Source: Bradyrhizobium sp. CSA207 (GTDB lineage Bacteria > Pseudomonadota > Alphaproteobacteria > Rhizobiales > Xanthobacteraceae). From it: DNA of 64,000 nucleotides. Below are positions 44,783 to 54,316 of the stretch, piece after piece. Made by a program: the position numbers and the translations under genes. Under the pieces are notes generated by a model, which was not told the DNA's origin, searched no databases, and worked only from the letters and a program-made list of their open reading frames with translations. The stretch lies in contig NZ_JAACFT010000008.1 in assembly GCF_029051685.1 (NCBI RefSeq), positions 124,001 through 188,000 on the forward strand. The letters are read 5' to 3'. The number at the start of each line of letters is the position of its first letter. Position 1 is the first letter of the stretch.

Positions 44783-45294
44783 GTGCCGACACCTTCAGAG
44801 TGACGCAGCTGCATGCGCCGGTGCAGCGCCGTGACCCGGCCATCGCCGGTCGGCTGATAGAACACCGAGTAGCGTTTTGCCGTCTGCATGAAGGCCTCCG
44901 CGTCTGCCTGCTTCTTGACCTCGAAGGAATCGAAGCCGGCGCGCAGCATGAATACGAACTGGTCGCGCAGCACCTGGCCCGTCGCACGCAATTCGCCGCG
45001 ATAATTGTAGCGCTCGCGCAGCAGCCGCGCCTGGCTGTAGGCGCGGCCGTCGCGGAACGTCGGGAACACCAGCGCAACGGCGGCGAGCTTTTCGAGATGG
45101 GGCGCCAGTTCGCTGATGTCGCGATTGTTCGGCCAGATCACGCCGACCTTGCCGCCACGCGCCAGCAACGCTTCCCTTTCGCTCAGGAAGCGTTCGGCCG
45201 GCACCAGGATGTCGCCGCCGGCGGGCAGCGGCGTATCGACGGCAAGCTTGGCGAAGCTGTCGTCGACGATCTTTCCGCCGTTAACGAGTGGCAT
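44779..45294 (-). CDS. DUF934 protein of the sulfate assimilation operon
   Basis: A 171-residue protein of family DUF934, found almost always between cysI and cysH in proteobacteria. The core is GGKVGVIWPNNRDISELAPHLEKLAAVALVFPTFRDGRAYSQARLLRERYNYRGELRATGQVLRDQFVFMLRAGFDSFEV. It overlaps cysI by 14 bases upstream and cysH by 4 bases downstream. Its role is not known; an assembly or electron-transfer helper for the sulfite reductase has been suggested from context only. Confidence 0.93.
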   Translation of the reverse strand: MPLVNGGKIVDDSFAKLAVDTPLPAGGDILVPAERFLSEREALLARGGKVGVIWPNNRDISELAPHLEKLAAVALVFPTFRDGRAYSQARLLRERYNYRGELRATGQVLRDQFVFMLRAGFDSFEVKKQADAEAFMQTAKRYSVFYQPTGDGRVTALHRRMQLRHSEGVGT

Positions 45295-46936
45295 AGACGC
45301 GCTCCTTGAAAGGTTCGACGCCGAGGCGTTTCACCGTGTCCATGAACAGCTCTTCGGGCCGTTCGCGCAGCGCCAGATAGGCTTCCACGATGTCTTCGAC
45401 GACGTCGGCGACCTCGTCGAATTTCACGCCGGGACCGATCAGATTGCCGAGCGCGGCATTCTCGTCGGCACGGCCGCCGATGGTGATCTGATAGACCTCC
45501 TCGCCGTTCTTCTCGACACCGAGAATTCCGATATGGCCGACATGGTGATGGCCGCAGGCGTTGATGCAGCCGGAGATGTTGATGTGCAGCCGGCCGATCA
45601 GATTGGCGAGCTCGTGATTGGAAAAGCGCCGCGTCAGCTCCTGCGCGATCGGGATCGAACGCGCATTCGCCAGCGAGCAATAGTCGAGCCCGGGGCAGGC
45701 GATGATGTCGGTGATCAGGTTGACGTTCGGCGTCGCCAGGCCGAGCTTGTCGAGCGCCTTCCATAGCGCCGGCAGGTCGCGCTTGGCGACATGGGGCAGC
45801 GCCAGATTCTGCTCGTGGCCGACGCGGATCTCGCCAAAGGAGTATTTGTCGGCGAGATCGGCCAGCGCGTCCATCTGCTCGGCGGTGGCATCACCGGGCG
45901 GCGCACCGATCGGCTTCAGCGAGATCGTGACGATGGAATAACCCTGGTTCTTGTGCGGGGCCACCGAGTTCTTGCGCCACGCTTCGAAGCCGGGATCGGC
46001 CGCGGCCTGGCGCAGCTCGTCCGGCATGTGCGGCAGCTTCTCGTAAGCCGGATAGGTGAAGCGCGAGCGGATGTCCTCGATCACCTCGTCGTCGATCTGA
46101 AGCGAGGAATTGCGAATGTGCTGCCACTCATCCTCGACCTCGCGCGAGAACTTCTCGATGCCGAGCTCGTGCACCAGGATCTTGATGCGCGCCTTGTAGA
46201 TGTTGTCGCGGCGACCGTACTGGTTATAGACGCGCAGGATGGCCTCGATATAGCTGAGGATGTCGCGGCCGTGAACGAAATGCTTGATGGTCTTGGCGAT
46301 GAACGGCGTACGGCCGAGGCCGCCGCCGACCAGCACCTCGAACCCCGTCTCGCCCTTCTCGTTCTTGATCAGGCGCAGGCCGATATCGTGGATCTTGATC
46401 GCAGCGCGATCATGGTCCGACGCGGTGATCGCGATCTTGAACTTGCGCGGCAGGAACGAGAATTCCGGATGCAGCGTGGTGTGCTGGCGGATCAGCTCCG
46501 ACCAGATGCGCGGATCCTCGATCTCGCCGGGCGCGACGCCGGCCCACTGGTCCGAGGTGACGTTGCGCATGTTGTTGCCGGACGTCTGCATCGCATGGAT
46601 GCCGACCTCGGCAAGATCGGCCAGCGCATCCGGCAGCTCCGCAAGCTTGATCCAGTTGAACTGGATGTTCTGCCGCGTCGTGAAATGGCCGTAGCCGCGG
46701 TCATATTTGCGCGCGACGTGAGCGAGCTGCCGCAACTGGTTCGACGCCAGCGTGCCGTAGGGAATCGCGACACGGAACATGTAGGCGTGCAGTTGCAGAT
46801 AGACGCCGTTCTGCAGGCGCAGCATCTTGAACTCGTCCTCGGTGAGTTCGCCGGAGAGGCGGCGCTTCACCTGGTCGCGGAATTCCGAGACGCGCTCGTT
46901 GACGAGCGTGCGGTCGATTTCGTCGTAAGCATACAT
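45281..46936 (-). CDS. cysI: Sulfite reductase, siroheme and 4Fe-4S protein (nitrite/sulfite reductase family)
   Basis: A 551-residue reductase that takes sulfite to sulfide with six electrons. Cluster and siroheme ligands appear as ACPGLDYCSLANARS (C-x5-C) and NISGCINACGHHHVGHIGILGVEKNG (C-x3-C). The N-terminal half has the ferrite-like fold with YGHFTTRQNIQFNWIKLAELPDALADL. There is no separate flavoprotein gene cysJ, so the electron donor is probably ferredoxin or another small carrier, as in many alphaproteobacteria. Context (DUF934, cysH, cysG) points to sulfite rather than nitrite. Siroheme is supplied by cysG two genes upstream. Confidence 0.93.
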   Translation of the reverse strand: MYAYDEIDRTLVNERVSEFRDQVKRRLSGELTEDEFKMLRLQNGVYLQLHAYMFRVAIPYGTLASNQLRQLAHVARKYDRGYGHFTTRQNIQFNWIKLAELPDALADLAEVGIHAMQTSGNNMRNVTSDQWAGVAPGEIEDPRIWSELIRQHTTLHPEFSFLPRKFKIAITASDHDRAAIKIHDIGLRLIKNEKGETGFEVLVGGGLGRTPFIAKTIKHFVHGRDILSYIEAILRVYNQYGRRDNIYKARIKILVHELGIEKFSREVEDEWQHIRNSSLQIDDEVIEDIRSRFTYPAYEKLPHMPDELRQAAADPGFEAWRKNSVAPHKNQGYSIVTISLKPIGAPPGDATAEQMDALADLADKYSFGEIRVGHEQNLALPHVAKRDLPALWKALDKLGLATPNVNLITDIIACPGLDYCSLANARSIPIAQELTRRFSNHELANLIGRLHINISGCINACGHHHVGHIGILGVEKNGEEVYQITIGGRADENAALGNLIGPGVKFDEVADVVEDIVEAYLALRERPEELFMDTVKRLGVEPFKERVYATR

Positions 46937-46947
46937 CAGAGAGCGCC

Positions 46948-47265
46948 TTAAACCTGGACCGGCGACCCGATCGTCACACCCGTGCGGCGGATCTGTTCGC
47001 GCAGATTGCCGGGCTGGACCTTGCCGTCCGCGCCGATCTGCACCGGCGCGATATAGGGACCAATCGCGCCGACGTCATCGGCGACGGACTCGGCAAGCAA
47101 CGCTTTCGCCTCGTCGGAGTTGCGCACAATTGCGGCGTCCGACAGGTCCGCGGACCAGCCGTTGGCTGCGGTACGGTAGACCACGATGCCGTCCCAGGTA
47201 CGGTTGGCGGTCACGACCGAGGGGCCGGCGATTTTGATCTTCTTCTGTTCAAGCGGAGAGGTCAT
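46948..47265 (-). CDS. DUF2849 protein of the sulfate assimilation operon
   Basis: A 105-residue protein matching DUF2849: VVTANRTWDGIVVYRTAANGWSADLSDAAIVRNSDEAKALLAESVADDVGAIGPYIAPVQI. It overlaps the end of cysG by ATGA and ends 11 bases before cysI. The family is restricted to alphaproteobacterial cys operons and has no known activity; the invariable position between siroheme synthase and siroheme enzyme suggests a part in cofactor delivery or reductase assembly. Confidence 0.9.
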   Translation of the reverse strand: MTSPLEQKKIKIAGPSVVTANRTWDGIVVYRTAANGWSADLSDAAIVRNSDEAKALLAESVADDVGAIGPYIAPVQIGADGKVQPGNLREQIRRTGVTIGSPVQV

Positions 47266-48698
47266 TCGGCTGCGTCCAAGAGGTCAGAGATGATTTTCTT
47301 TGGGTTATTCTCGGGAGTTTCGCGGCGCAGGGACCCGGCATGCCGGGCCACGTCGCCGATGATGAGAATGGCGGGACCACCGTTGATCCGCCGCACCAGC
47401 TCGGGCAAGTCGCGAAGCGTGCCGATGGCGCCTTGCGCGTCGGGTCGCGTCACGCGTGCGAACACGCCGACCGGCGTTTCCGGCGAGCGGCCGGCCGCAA
47501 ACAGGCCGGCGCGCACGGCAGGTGCCGCGGTCATGCCCATATAGACGACGACGGTCATTTTGGTGTCGGTCAGCGTCAACCAGTCCACCGTCTCGGCATC
47601 GCGCGCCCTGTGCGCGGTGAGGAAGGTGATGCGGGTCGCCTCATGACGATAGGTGAGCGGCACCTCGAAATCGGCGGCGCCGCCGAGCCCGGCGGTGATG
47701 CCGGGAATGATCGAATAGGCGATACCGGCCGCGCGCAAGGCTTCGATCTCTTCGCCGCCGCGACCGAACACGAAGGGATCGCCGCCCTTCAGCCGCACCA
47801 CGCGCTGGCCCGCCTGTGCAGCCTCGATCATGCGCTTGTTGATGGCGTCCTGGCCGATACCGGGCCTGCCGACGCGGCGGCCGACCGGAATGCGCGCGGT
47901 GTCGCGGCGGACGCGGTCGAGAATTTCCGGCGAGACCAGTTCGTCATGAAAGACGACATCGGCATCCTGGAGCGCGCGCAGCGCCTTGATGGTCAAGAGA
48001 TCGGGATCGCCGGGACCGGCACCGACGAGCGTGACGGAGCCTTCCGGCTTGTCCGTGCGCGCGAAGGCGGTCGGATCTGAAATCTTCCCAAGCGCGGCTT
48101 CCGCCTCGCCCTTGCGGCCGGCGAGCACGGCAGCGCCGATCGGACCGTCGATCACGCGCTCCCAGAAGCGCCGGCGCAACGGAAACTCGGCGATGCGCTC
48201 GTTGATGGATTTGCGGAAGGCGCCGATGAACTCGGCGAGCTCGCCGATGCGCGCCGGCAGCAGCGCCTCGATTTTCTCACGCACGCGCCGTGCCACGACC
48301 GGCGACGTTCCGCCGGTGCCGACCGCGACCACGACGTCGCCGCGATCGACAATGGCCGGGAAGATGAAGCTGGAGTGCTCGAGGTCGTCCATGACGTTGA
48401 CGGGCAGGCCCAGAGCCTTGGCCCGCGCCGACATCGCAACGCCGACACCGCCCGCGCCGGCGCAGACGATGGCAATGACGCCGGAAAGATCAGTGGTCAG
48501 CGGATCGCCGTCGGCAAGCGTCACCCGCGCCGTGTCATCAGATCCGAGACCGAGGTCGTGATCGCCGTCGATCGCGTGCACGCGGAGGCGTGCGCCGGCG
48601 GCGGCAAGCACGCGCAGCTTGGCGCGCAAAAGCTCACCCGCGCCGATGAGGACCACGGGACCGGCCTTGAGATCGAGAAACACCGGCAAGAACCGCAT
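47262..48698 (-). CDS. cysG: Siroheme synthase (trifunctional)
   Basis: A 478-residue fusion. The N-terminal part (about 1-205) is the precorrin-2 dehydrogenase and sirohydrochlorin ferrochelatase: PVVLIGAGELLRAKLRVLAAAGARL, then FIFPAIVDRGDVVVAVGTGGTSPVVARRVREKIEALLP. The C-terminal part (about 218-465) is uroporphyrinogen-III C-methyltransferase: VTLVGAGPGDPDLLTIKALRALQDADVVFHDELVSPEIL and GDPFVFGRGGEEIEALRAAGI. It makes siroheme for CysI. It is the first gene of the minus-strand cys operon, with the promoter in the 48699-48841 region shared with cysD. Confidence 0.95.
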   Translation of the reverse strand: MRFLPVFLDLKAGPVVLIGAGELLRAKLRVLAAAGARLRVHAIDGDHDLGLGSDDTARVTLADGDPLTTDLSGVIAIVCAGAGGVGVAMSARAKALGLPVNVMDDLEHSSFIFPAIVDRGDVVVAVGTGGTSPVVARRVREKIEALLPARIGELAEFIGAFRKSINERIAEFPLRRRFWERVIDGPIGAAVLAGRKGEAEAALGKISDPTAFARTDKPEGSVTLVGAGPGDPDLLTIKALRALQDADVVFHDELVSPEILDRVRRDTARIPVGRRVGRPGIGQDAINKRMIEAAQAGQRVVRLKGGDPFVFGRGGEEIEALRAAGIAYSIIPGITAGLGGAADFEVPLTYRHEATRITFLTAHRARDAETVDWLTLTDTKMTVVVYMGMTAAPAVRAGLFAAGRSPETPVGVFARVTRPDAQGAIGTLRDLPELVRRINGGPAILIIGDVARHAGSLRRETPENNPKKIISDLLDAAE

Positions 48699-48763
48699 GC
48701 GATACTCGCTTCCCCCACATACGGGGTTGACTGGAATTATTTTCTATATATGTGTCGTTTCAC

Positions 48764-48799
48764 GCGCGCAAAGAGAAAATTTTTTCTTCTCTCCCGCGC
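48764..48799. promoter_or_regulatory. Palindrome in the cysG-cysD divergent promoter region
   Basis: AGAGAA at 48772-48777 and TTCTCT at 48787-48792 are inverted and separated by an AT-rich spacer. Outer GCGCG and CGCGC arms extend it to about 36 bases. It lies midway between the two divergent cys operons, with a CTATAG motif on its right that could be a -10 element toward cysD. It is a good place for a sulfur-responsive regulator; the regulator is not identified. Confidence 0.45.
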
Positions 48800-48841
48800 T
48801 GCGACTATAGAATTTTCGCCTCCAAACGCAAAGTGGCAGAG

Positions 48842-49738
48842 ATGCATCTTCTCAAGGACGATTCCGCTGCTGATCGACTGAGCAGCCCCGCGTTCACCGA
48901 GCGCGCACGTGCTCAAGAATTTTCTGCTGAACTTGCCCCCAGCATGGACCATCTCGACCAGCTCGAGGCGCAGAGCATCTATATCTTCCGCGAGGCCTTT
49001 GCCCGGTTGAAGAAGATCGCCCTGCTGTGGTCGCTCGGCAAGGACTCCAATGTCATGATCTGGCTGGCGCGCAAGGCGTTCTTCGGCCGCTTGCCATTCC
49101 CGGCGCTTCATGTCGACACCGGCAAGAAGTTTCCGGAGATGTATCGCTTCCGCGATCACTACGGCAAGGAGTGGGATCTGGACCTGCGCGTCGAGCCCTG
49201 CCCGCCGATCGATGCCGTCGACCCAACGCTGCCGCCCGCGGCCCGTTCTGCCGCGCGCAAGACCGAAGGGCTGAAGATGGCGCTGGCCAAATTCGGCTTT
49301 GACGGCCTGATCGCCGGCATCCGCCGCGACGAAGAAGCGACGCGCGCCAAGGAGCGCGTGTTCTCGCCGCGCGGGCTCGAAGGCAATTGGGACGTGCGCG
49401 ACCAGCCGCCGGAGTTCTGGGACCATTTCAACGCCTCGCCGCCGCAGGGCGCCCATCTGCGCATTCACCCGATCCTGCATTGGACCGAGGCCGACATCTG
49501 GGCCTACACCAAGCGCGAGAACATCCCGATCATCCCGCTTTATCTCTCGCAGAACGGCAAGCGCTATCGCTCGCTGGGCGACCAGGACATCACCAATCCG
49601 GTGAATTCGACCGCATCGACCATCGACGAGATCCTGATCGAGCTCGAACAGACCAAGGTGCCGGAGCGCGCCGGTCGCGCGCTCGACCACGAGACCGAGG
49701 ACGCCTTCGAGCGCCTCCGCGTCGCCGGCTATCTCTGA
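48842..49738 (+). CDS. cysD: Sulfate adenylyltransferase subunit 2
   Basis: A 298-residue PP-loop ATP sulfurylase subunit. Core motifs are DHLDQLEAQSIYIFREAFARLKKIALLWSLGKDSNVMIWLARKAFFGRLPFPALHVDTGKKFPEMYRFRD and GIRRDEEATRAKERVFSPRG. With CysN it forms APS from ATP and sulfate, driven by GTP hydrolysis. The ATG at 48842 gives a 35-residue leader before the conserved core; the frame is open back to 48752, but that would cross the promoter region. It is followed after 20 bases by cysNC. Confidence 0.95.
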   Translation: MHLLKDDSAADRLSSPAFTERARAQEFSAELAPSMDHLDQLEAQSIYIFREAFARLKKIALLWSLGKDSNVMIWLARKAFFGRLPFPALHVDTGKKFPEMYRFRDHYGKEWDLDLRVEPCPPIDAVDPTLPPAARSAARKTEGLKMALAKFGFDGLIAGIRRDEEATRAKERVFSPRGLEGNWDVRDQPPEFWDHFNASPPQGAHLRIHPILHWTEADIWAYTKRENIPIIPLYLSQNGKRYRSLGDQDITNPVNSTASTIDEILIELEQTKVPERAGRALDHETEDAFERLRVAGYL

Positions 49739-49758
49739 TTCAAGGACGCATCGCGGCT

Positions 49759-51675
49759 ATGAACATGATCGTCACCCCCGCCTCGCCCGCCACCCCGAAC
49801 GGCACGACGCGGCCGCAAGTCCGCATCGTCATCGTCGGCCATGTCGACCACGGCAAGTCGACGCTGGTCGGCCGGCTTTTGCATGAGACCGGCAGCCTGC
49901 CCGACGGCAAGCTCGAAATGCTCAAAGCCGTCAGCGCGCGGCGCGGCATGCCGTTCGAATGGTCATTCCTGCTCGACGCGCTCCAGACCGAGCGTGACCA
50001 GGGCATCACCATCGACACCACACAAATCCGCTTCCGGACCAATTCGCGCGACATCGTGCTGATCGACGCGCCCGGCCACGCCGAATTCCTGCGCAACATG
50101 ATCACCGGCGCCTCGCAAGCCGACGGCGCGGTGCTGATCATCGACGCACTCGAAGGCGTGCGCGACCAGACCCGCCGGCACGGTTATCTCCTGCATCTCC
50201 TCGGCGTGAAGCAGGTCGCGATCGTCGTCAACAAGATGGACCGCGTCGACTTCGCCGCCGAACGCTTCAAGGCGATCAGCGATGAGATTTCGGCGCATCT
50301 GCAAAGCCTCGGCGTGACGCCGACGGCCGTGATCCCGATTTCCGCCCGCGACGGCGACGGCGTCGCCGAACGGACCGACCGGATCGGCTGGTACAGGGGA
50401 CCGACGGTGGTGGAGGCGCTGGACCGGCTGGAGCCGGCGCGGCCGCTGGAGGCGCTGGCGCTGCGCCTGCCGGTGCAGGCAATTTACAAATTTGACGATC
50501 GCCGCATCGTCGCCGGCCGCATCGAATCCGGCAGCCTGGTTGCCGGCGATGAGATCGTGATCATGCCAGCCGGCAAGATCGCCAGAATCAAGTCGGTCGA
50601 GAGCTGGCCGGTGACGCCGGTCGCCGGACGTCAGGGCGCCGGCCGCTCGGTCGGCATCACGCTCGACCGAGAGCTGTTCGTCGAGCGCGGCGACATTATC
50701 GCGCATGCGAACGCCGCCCCGCGCGAGACGCGGCGGCTGCGCGCACGGATCTTCTGGCTGCACGACAAGCCGCTCGCCAAGGGCGACCAGCTGCTGGTGC
50801 GCTGCGGCCCGAAGGAAAGCCGCGCCACCGTGGTCGCGATCGAGAAGGCGGTCGATCCCGGCGAGCTGTCGAGCGTCGAGAACAAGGCGATCGGCCGCAA
50901 CCATGTCGGCGAGATCGACATCTCTCTCTCCAATCCGATCGCGGTCGATCCCTACACCGAAAATCCGCGCACCGGCCGCCTCGTGATCGAAGTCTCGGGG
51001 CGCATCGCTGGCGGCGGCCTCGTGCTGTCGGTCGATGCCGGCCAGCGCGCCGAGCCGGTCGACATCGTGCCGGTGGAATCGGCGCTGCGGCTGGATGAGC
51101 GCTCCGCACGCTATCGCCACAACGGCGCGGTGGTCTGGCTCACCGGCCTGCCGGCGTCCGGCAAGTCGACGCTGGCGAAGGCGCTGGAGCGGCGGCTGTT
51201 CACCAACGGCGGCTCTCCGATTTTGCTCGACGGCGACACCGTGCGGGCCGGCCTCAACAGCGATCTCGGCTTCTCCGCCACTGATCGCAGCGAGAACATC
51301 CGCCGTCTCGCCGAAGTGGCGACGCATCTCGCCCGCAACGGTCACATCGCGATCGTCGCAGCGGTTTCGCCCGCACGCGAGGACCGCGCCGCGGCGCGCC
51401 GCATCGCCGATACCGCGTTCCGCGAGATCCACGTCGCGACATCGGCCGAGGTGTGCGAGGAGCGCGACCCGAAGGGCCACTACAAGAAGGCGAGAGCCGG
51501 CGCGCTCGCATCCTTCACCGGCATCGGCAACGATTACGAGAAGCCCGAGGCCGCCGAGCTCGTGATCGACACCGCCACGCGTTCGGTCGCAGATGCGACC
51601 GACGCCATCGAGCAAATGCTGAAGACGACCGGTGTTCTGTTCGATGAGGTCGTGGATCTCGCCGCGAATATTTGA
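49759..51675 (+). CDS. cysNC: Bifunctional sulfate adenylyltransferase subunit 1 / APS kinase
   Basis: A 638-residue fusion. Residues about 20-440 are CysN, a translation-factor-like GTPase: G1 VGHVDHGKSTLVGRLL, G3 DAPGHAEF, G4 NKMDRVDF, then two beta-barrel domains. Residues about 455-625 are the APS kinase CysC: WLTGLPASGKSTLAKALERRLF, DGDTVRAGLNSDLGFSATDRSENIRR and FREIHVATSAEVCEERDPKGHYKKARAG. The kinase makes PAPS. Because CysH here is the APS type, PAPS is more likely for sulfotransfer, for example to surface glycans, or for control of APS level. The rhizobial NodQ has the same architecture, but no nod genes are present. Confidence 0.95.
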   Translation: MNMIVTPASPATPNGTTRPQVRIVIVGHVDHGKSTLVGRLLHETGSLPDGKLEMLKAVSARRGMPFEWSFLLDALQTERDQGITIDTTQIRFRTNSRDIVLIDAPGHAEFLRNMITGASQADGAVLIIDALEGVRDQTRRHGYLLHLLGVKQVAIVVNKMDRVDFAAERFKAISDEISAHLQSLGVTPTAVIPISARDGDGVAERTDRIGWYRGPTVVEALDRLEPARPLEALALRLPVQAIYKFDDRRIVAGRIESGSLVAGDEIVIMPAGKIARIKSVESWPVTPVAGRQGAGRSVGITLDRELFVERGDIIAHANAAPRETRRLRARIFWLHDKPLAKGDQLLVRCGPKESRATVVAIEKAVDPGELSSVENKAIGRNHVGEIDISLSNPIAVDPYTENPRTGRLVIEVSGRIAGGGLVLSVDAGQRAEPVDIVPVESALRLDERSARYRHNGAVVWLTGLPASGKSTLAKALERRLFTNGGSPILLDGDTVRAGLNSDLGFSATDRSENIRRLAEVATHLARNGHIAIVAAVSPAREDRAAARRIADTAFREIHVATSAEVCEERDPKGHYKKARAGALASFTGIGNDYEKPEAAELVIDTATRSVADATDAIEQMLKTTGVLFDEVVDLAANI

Positions 51676-51689
51676 GGGCGACCTCTTAC

Positions 51690-51755
51690 GTCTTGGCCGG
51701 GCTAGACCCGGCCATCCGCGCCGCCGTCGCATCTGGGGAGCCTGGCATGACAACG
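51690..51755. repeat. Degenerate GGCCGGGCTAGACCCGGCC hairpin
   Basis: A hairpin related to the left arm of the 15391-15482 repeat, followed by a damaged right half ending GGCATGACAACGG. It lies after cysNC and just before modular repeat copy D. Together they fill most of the 380 bases between cysNC and glcB. Confidence 0.6.
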
Positions 51756-51779
51756 GTGGACGCCACCACGTGCTCCGCT

Positions 51780-51885
51780 GTCATTCCCCGCGAAGGCGGG
51801 GAATCCAGTACGCCGAGACTTCTCGGTTAGGTCCACCCGCCGCCTCTGGAATACTGGATCGCCCGGTCGGAGCCGGGCGATGACA
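51780..51885. repeat. Modular palindromic repeat, copy D
   Basis: Left hairpin CCCCGCGAAGGCGGGG as in copy A, core bounded by TCCAGTA and TACTGGA in the same orientation as copy A, and right hairpin CGCCCGG-TCGGAG-CCGGGCG like the left hairpin of copies B and C. So hairpin types are shared between copies in different combinations. Confidence 0.9.
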
Positions 51886-52055
51886 GCGAGCTTGCCTCCC
51901 CACCTCGCCTTGACATTTTGACAGACCTCGGGGGCCTTCTCACGGCCTCGATTTTGGGGCTAATAGAGCCCCGAAAGCCGTCCTTTGCGGGCGCATTTTG
52001 CTGCTGTCGGGTCAAAAGCAGCCAAAAACAGCCATTTCCAACAAGAAAGCCCATC

Positions 52056-54221
52056 ATGAAACGCGTCGACGCCCACGGACTGAAGATCGCCCCCGTCCTG
52101 TTCGATTTCATCGCCAAGGAAGCGGCCCCGAATACCGGCATCGCACCCGACGCGTTCTGGGCCGGGCTGGCCGCCATCATCAAGGAGCTGGGGCCGAAGA
52201 ACCGCGCGCTGCTGGCGGTCCGCGATACGCTGCAAGCCCAGATCGACGACTGGCATCGCGCCAACAAGGGCAAGCCGTTCGACATCAACGCCTACACGGC
52301 CTTCCTGAAGGAGATCGGCTATCTCCTGCCCGAGCCGGCGACCCAGAAGGTCGAAACGGCCAATGTCGACGAGGAGATCGGCAAGATCTGCGGCCCGCAA
52401 CTCGTCGTGCCCCTGACCAATGCGCGCTATGCGCTGAACGCGGCGAATGCGCGCTGGGGTTCGCTCTATGACGCTTTCTACGGCACCGATGCGATCCCGC
52501 ACGATGCCGCCGACGCGGGCAAGGGCTACAACAAGGCACGCGGCGACAAGGTGATCGCCAAGGCCAAGGCGTTCCTCGATGCCGCCGTGCCGCTCGCGAC
52601 CGGCAGCCACACCGACGTCACCGCCTATAGCGTGGTCGCCAGCCAGCTTGCGGTGAAGCTGAAGAGCGGCAACGCCACCGCGCTGAAGAACGCCGCGCAG
52701 TTTGCCGGCTTCCAGGGCGATGCGGCGGCACCTTCCGCCGTGCTGCTCGTCAACAACGGCCTGCACGTCGAGGTCAAGATCGACCGCAACAACATGATCG
52801 GCAAGGACGATCCGGCCGGCGTCGCCGACATGATCATGGAGTCCGCGGTCTCCACCATCCTCGACATGGAGGATTCGGTTGCCGCGGTCGACGCCGAGGA
52901 CAAGGTGCTGGTCTATCGCAACACGCTCGGCCTGATGAACGGCACGCTCTCGGCCGATTTCGAGAAGGGCGGCAAGACGCTGACGCGTTCGCTCAACACC
53001 GACCGCTCCTACAAGACGCCGGACGGCAAGGGCGAGGTGACGTTGCACGGCCGCAGCCTGCTGCTGATGCGCAATGTCGGCCACCACATGTTCACCGACG
53101 CGGTGCTGGACGAGAAGGGCGAGGAGATTCCGGAAGGCCTGCTCGATGCCGCCGTCTCCGGTCTGCTTGCGATTCATGACCTCAAGGGCAATTCCAAGGT
53201 CAAGAACAGCCGCACCGGCTCGGCCTATATCGTCAAGCCGAAGATGCACGGCCCGGACGAGGTGTCGCTGACCTGCGAGATCTTCAATCGCGTCGAGAAG
53301 ATGCTGGGCCTTCCCGAGAACACCATGAAGGTCGGTATCATGGACGAGGAGCGGCGCACCACCGTCAACCTGAAAGCCTGCATCCAGCGCGCCTCCAGGC
53401 GCATCATGTTCATCAACACCGGCTTCCTCGACCGTACCGGCGACGAGATCCACACCTCGATGGAGGCGGGTCCGATGATCCGCAAGAACGAGATGAAGGC
53501 GCAGGCCTGGATCAAGGCCTATGAGGACTGGAACGTCGACATGGGCCTGATCGACGGCCTGCCCGGCCACGCCCAGATCGGCAAGGGCATGTGGGCCGCG
53601 CCGGACAAGATGGCGGACATGCTGCAGCAGAAGCTCGCCCATCCGCAGGCGGGCGCCACCACAGCGTGGGTACCCTCGCCGACCGCGGCGACGCTGCACG
53701 CGCTGCACTACCATCAGGTCAACGTGACCGCGCGCCAGCAGGAGCTCACCAAGGGCGGGCCTCGCGCGAAGCTCTCGGACATCCTCACCATTCCGGTGTC
53801 GAAGTCGAACTGGGCGCCCGACGACGTCAAGCAGGAGATCGACAACAACTGCCAGGGTATCCTGGGTTACGTCGTGCGCTGGATCGACCAGGGCGTCGGC
53901 TGCTCCAAGGTCCCCGACATCCACGACGTCGGCCTGATGGAGGACCGTGCGACCTTGCGCATCTCCAGCCAGCACCTCGCCAACTGGCTGCACCAGGGCG
54001 TCATCACCGAGGCCCAGGTGATGGAATCCCTCAAGCGCATGGCCGTCGTCGTCGACAAGCAGAACGCGAGCGATGCGCTCTATCAGCCGATGGCGCCCTC
54101 CTTCGACGGTGTCGCGTTCAAGGCGGCCTGCGACCTGGTCTTCAAGGGGCGCGAGCAGCCGAACGGCTACACCGAATACATCCTCACCGCGCGCCGCCGC
54201 GAAGCGAAGGCGGCAGGCTGA
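52056..54221 (+). CDS. glcB: Malate synthase G
   Basis: A 721-residue enzyme, the normal length for isoform G, condensing glyoxylate with acetyl-CoA to malate in the glyoxylate bypass and glycolate use. Diagnostic stretches: [96 protein letters not shown], and [15 protein letters not shown]. The ATG at 52056 starts the conserved [18 protein letters not shown]. No isocitrate lyase gene is nearby. The gene follows the cys locus but is unrelated to it. Confidence 0.96.
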   Translation: MKRVDAHGLKIAPVLFDFIAKEAAPNTGIAPDAFWAGLAAIIKELGPKNRALLAVRDTLQAQIDDWHRANKGKPFDINAYTAFLKEIGYLLPEPATQKVETANVDEEIGKICGPQLVVPLTNARYALNAANARWGSLYDAFYGTDAIPHDAADAGKGYNKARGDKVIAKAKAFLDAAVPLATGSHTDVTAYSVVASQLAVKLKSGNATALKNAAQFAGFQGDAAAPSAVLLVNNGLHVEVKIDRNNMIGKDDPAGVADMIMESAVSTILDMEDSVAAVDAEDKVLVYRNTLGLMNGTLSADFEKGGKTLTRSLNTDRSYKTPDGKGEVTLHGRSLLLMRNVGHHMFTDAVLDEKGEEIPEGLLDAAVSGLLAIHDLKGNSKVKNSRTGSAYIVKPKMHGPDEVSLTCEIFNRVEKMLGLPENTMKVGIMDEERRTTVNLKACIQRASRRIMFINTGFLDRTGDEIHTSMEAGPMIRKNEMKAQAWIKAYEDWNVDMGLIDGLPGHAQIGKGMWAAPDKMADMLQQKLAHPQAGATTAWVPSPTAATLHALHYHQVNVTARQQELTKGGPRAKLSDILTIPVSKSNWAPDDVKQEIDNNCQGILGYVVRWIDQGVGCSKVPDIHDVGLMEDRATLRISSQHLANWLHQGVITEAQVMESLKRMAVVVDKQNASDALYQPMAPSFDGVAFKAACDLVFKGREQPNGYTEYILTARRREAKAAG

Positions 54222-54316
54222 GGAGGATTGCATCGAGCGGGCGAAACGTCGCGGCGCGCAGCGGAACGGCCGCGCGCCGCTTGCGTTGTCGGGCCATCAA
54301 CCAATGGGAGATGGTC

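Noticed and set aside
49759..51675. nodPQ nodulation genes
   Set aside because: The fused CysN-CysC architecture matches NodQ, but the locus is embedded in a full assimilatory cys cluster with no nod genes or nod boxes seen, so housekeeping cysNC is the better call.
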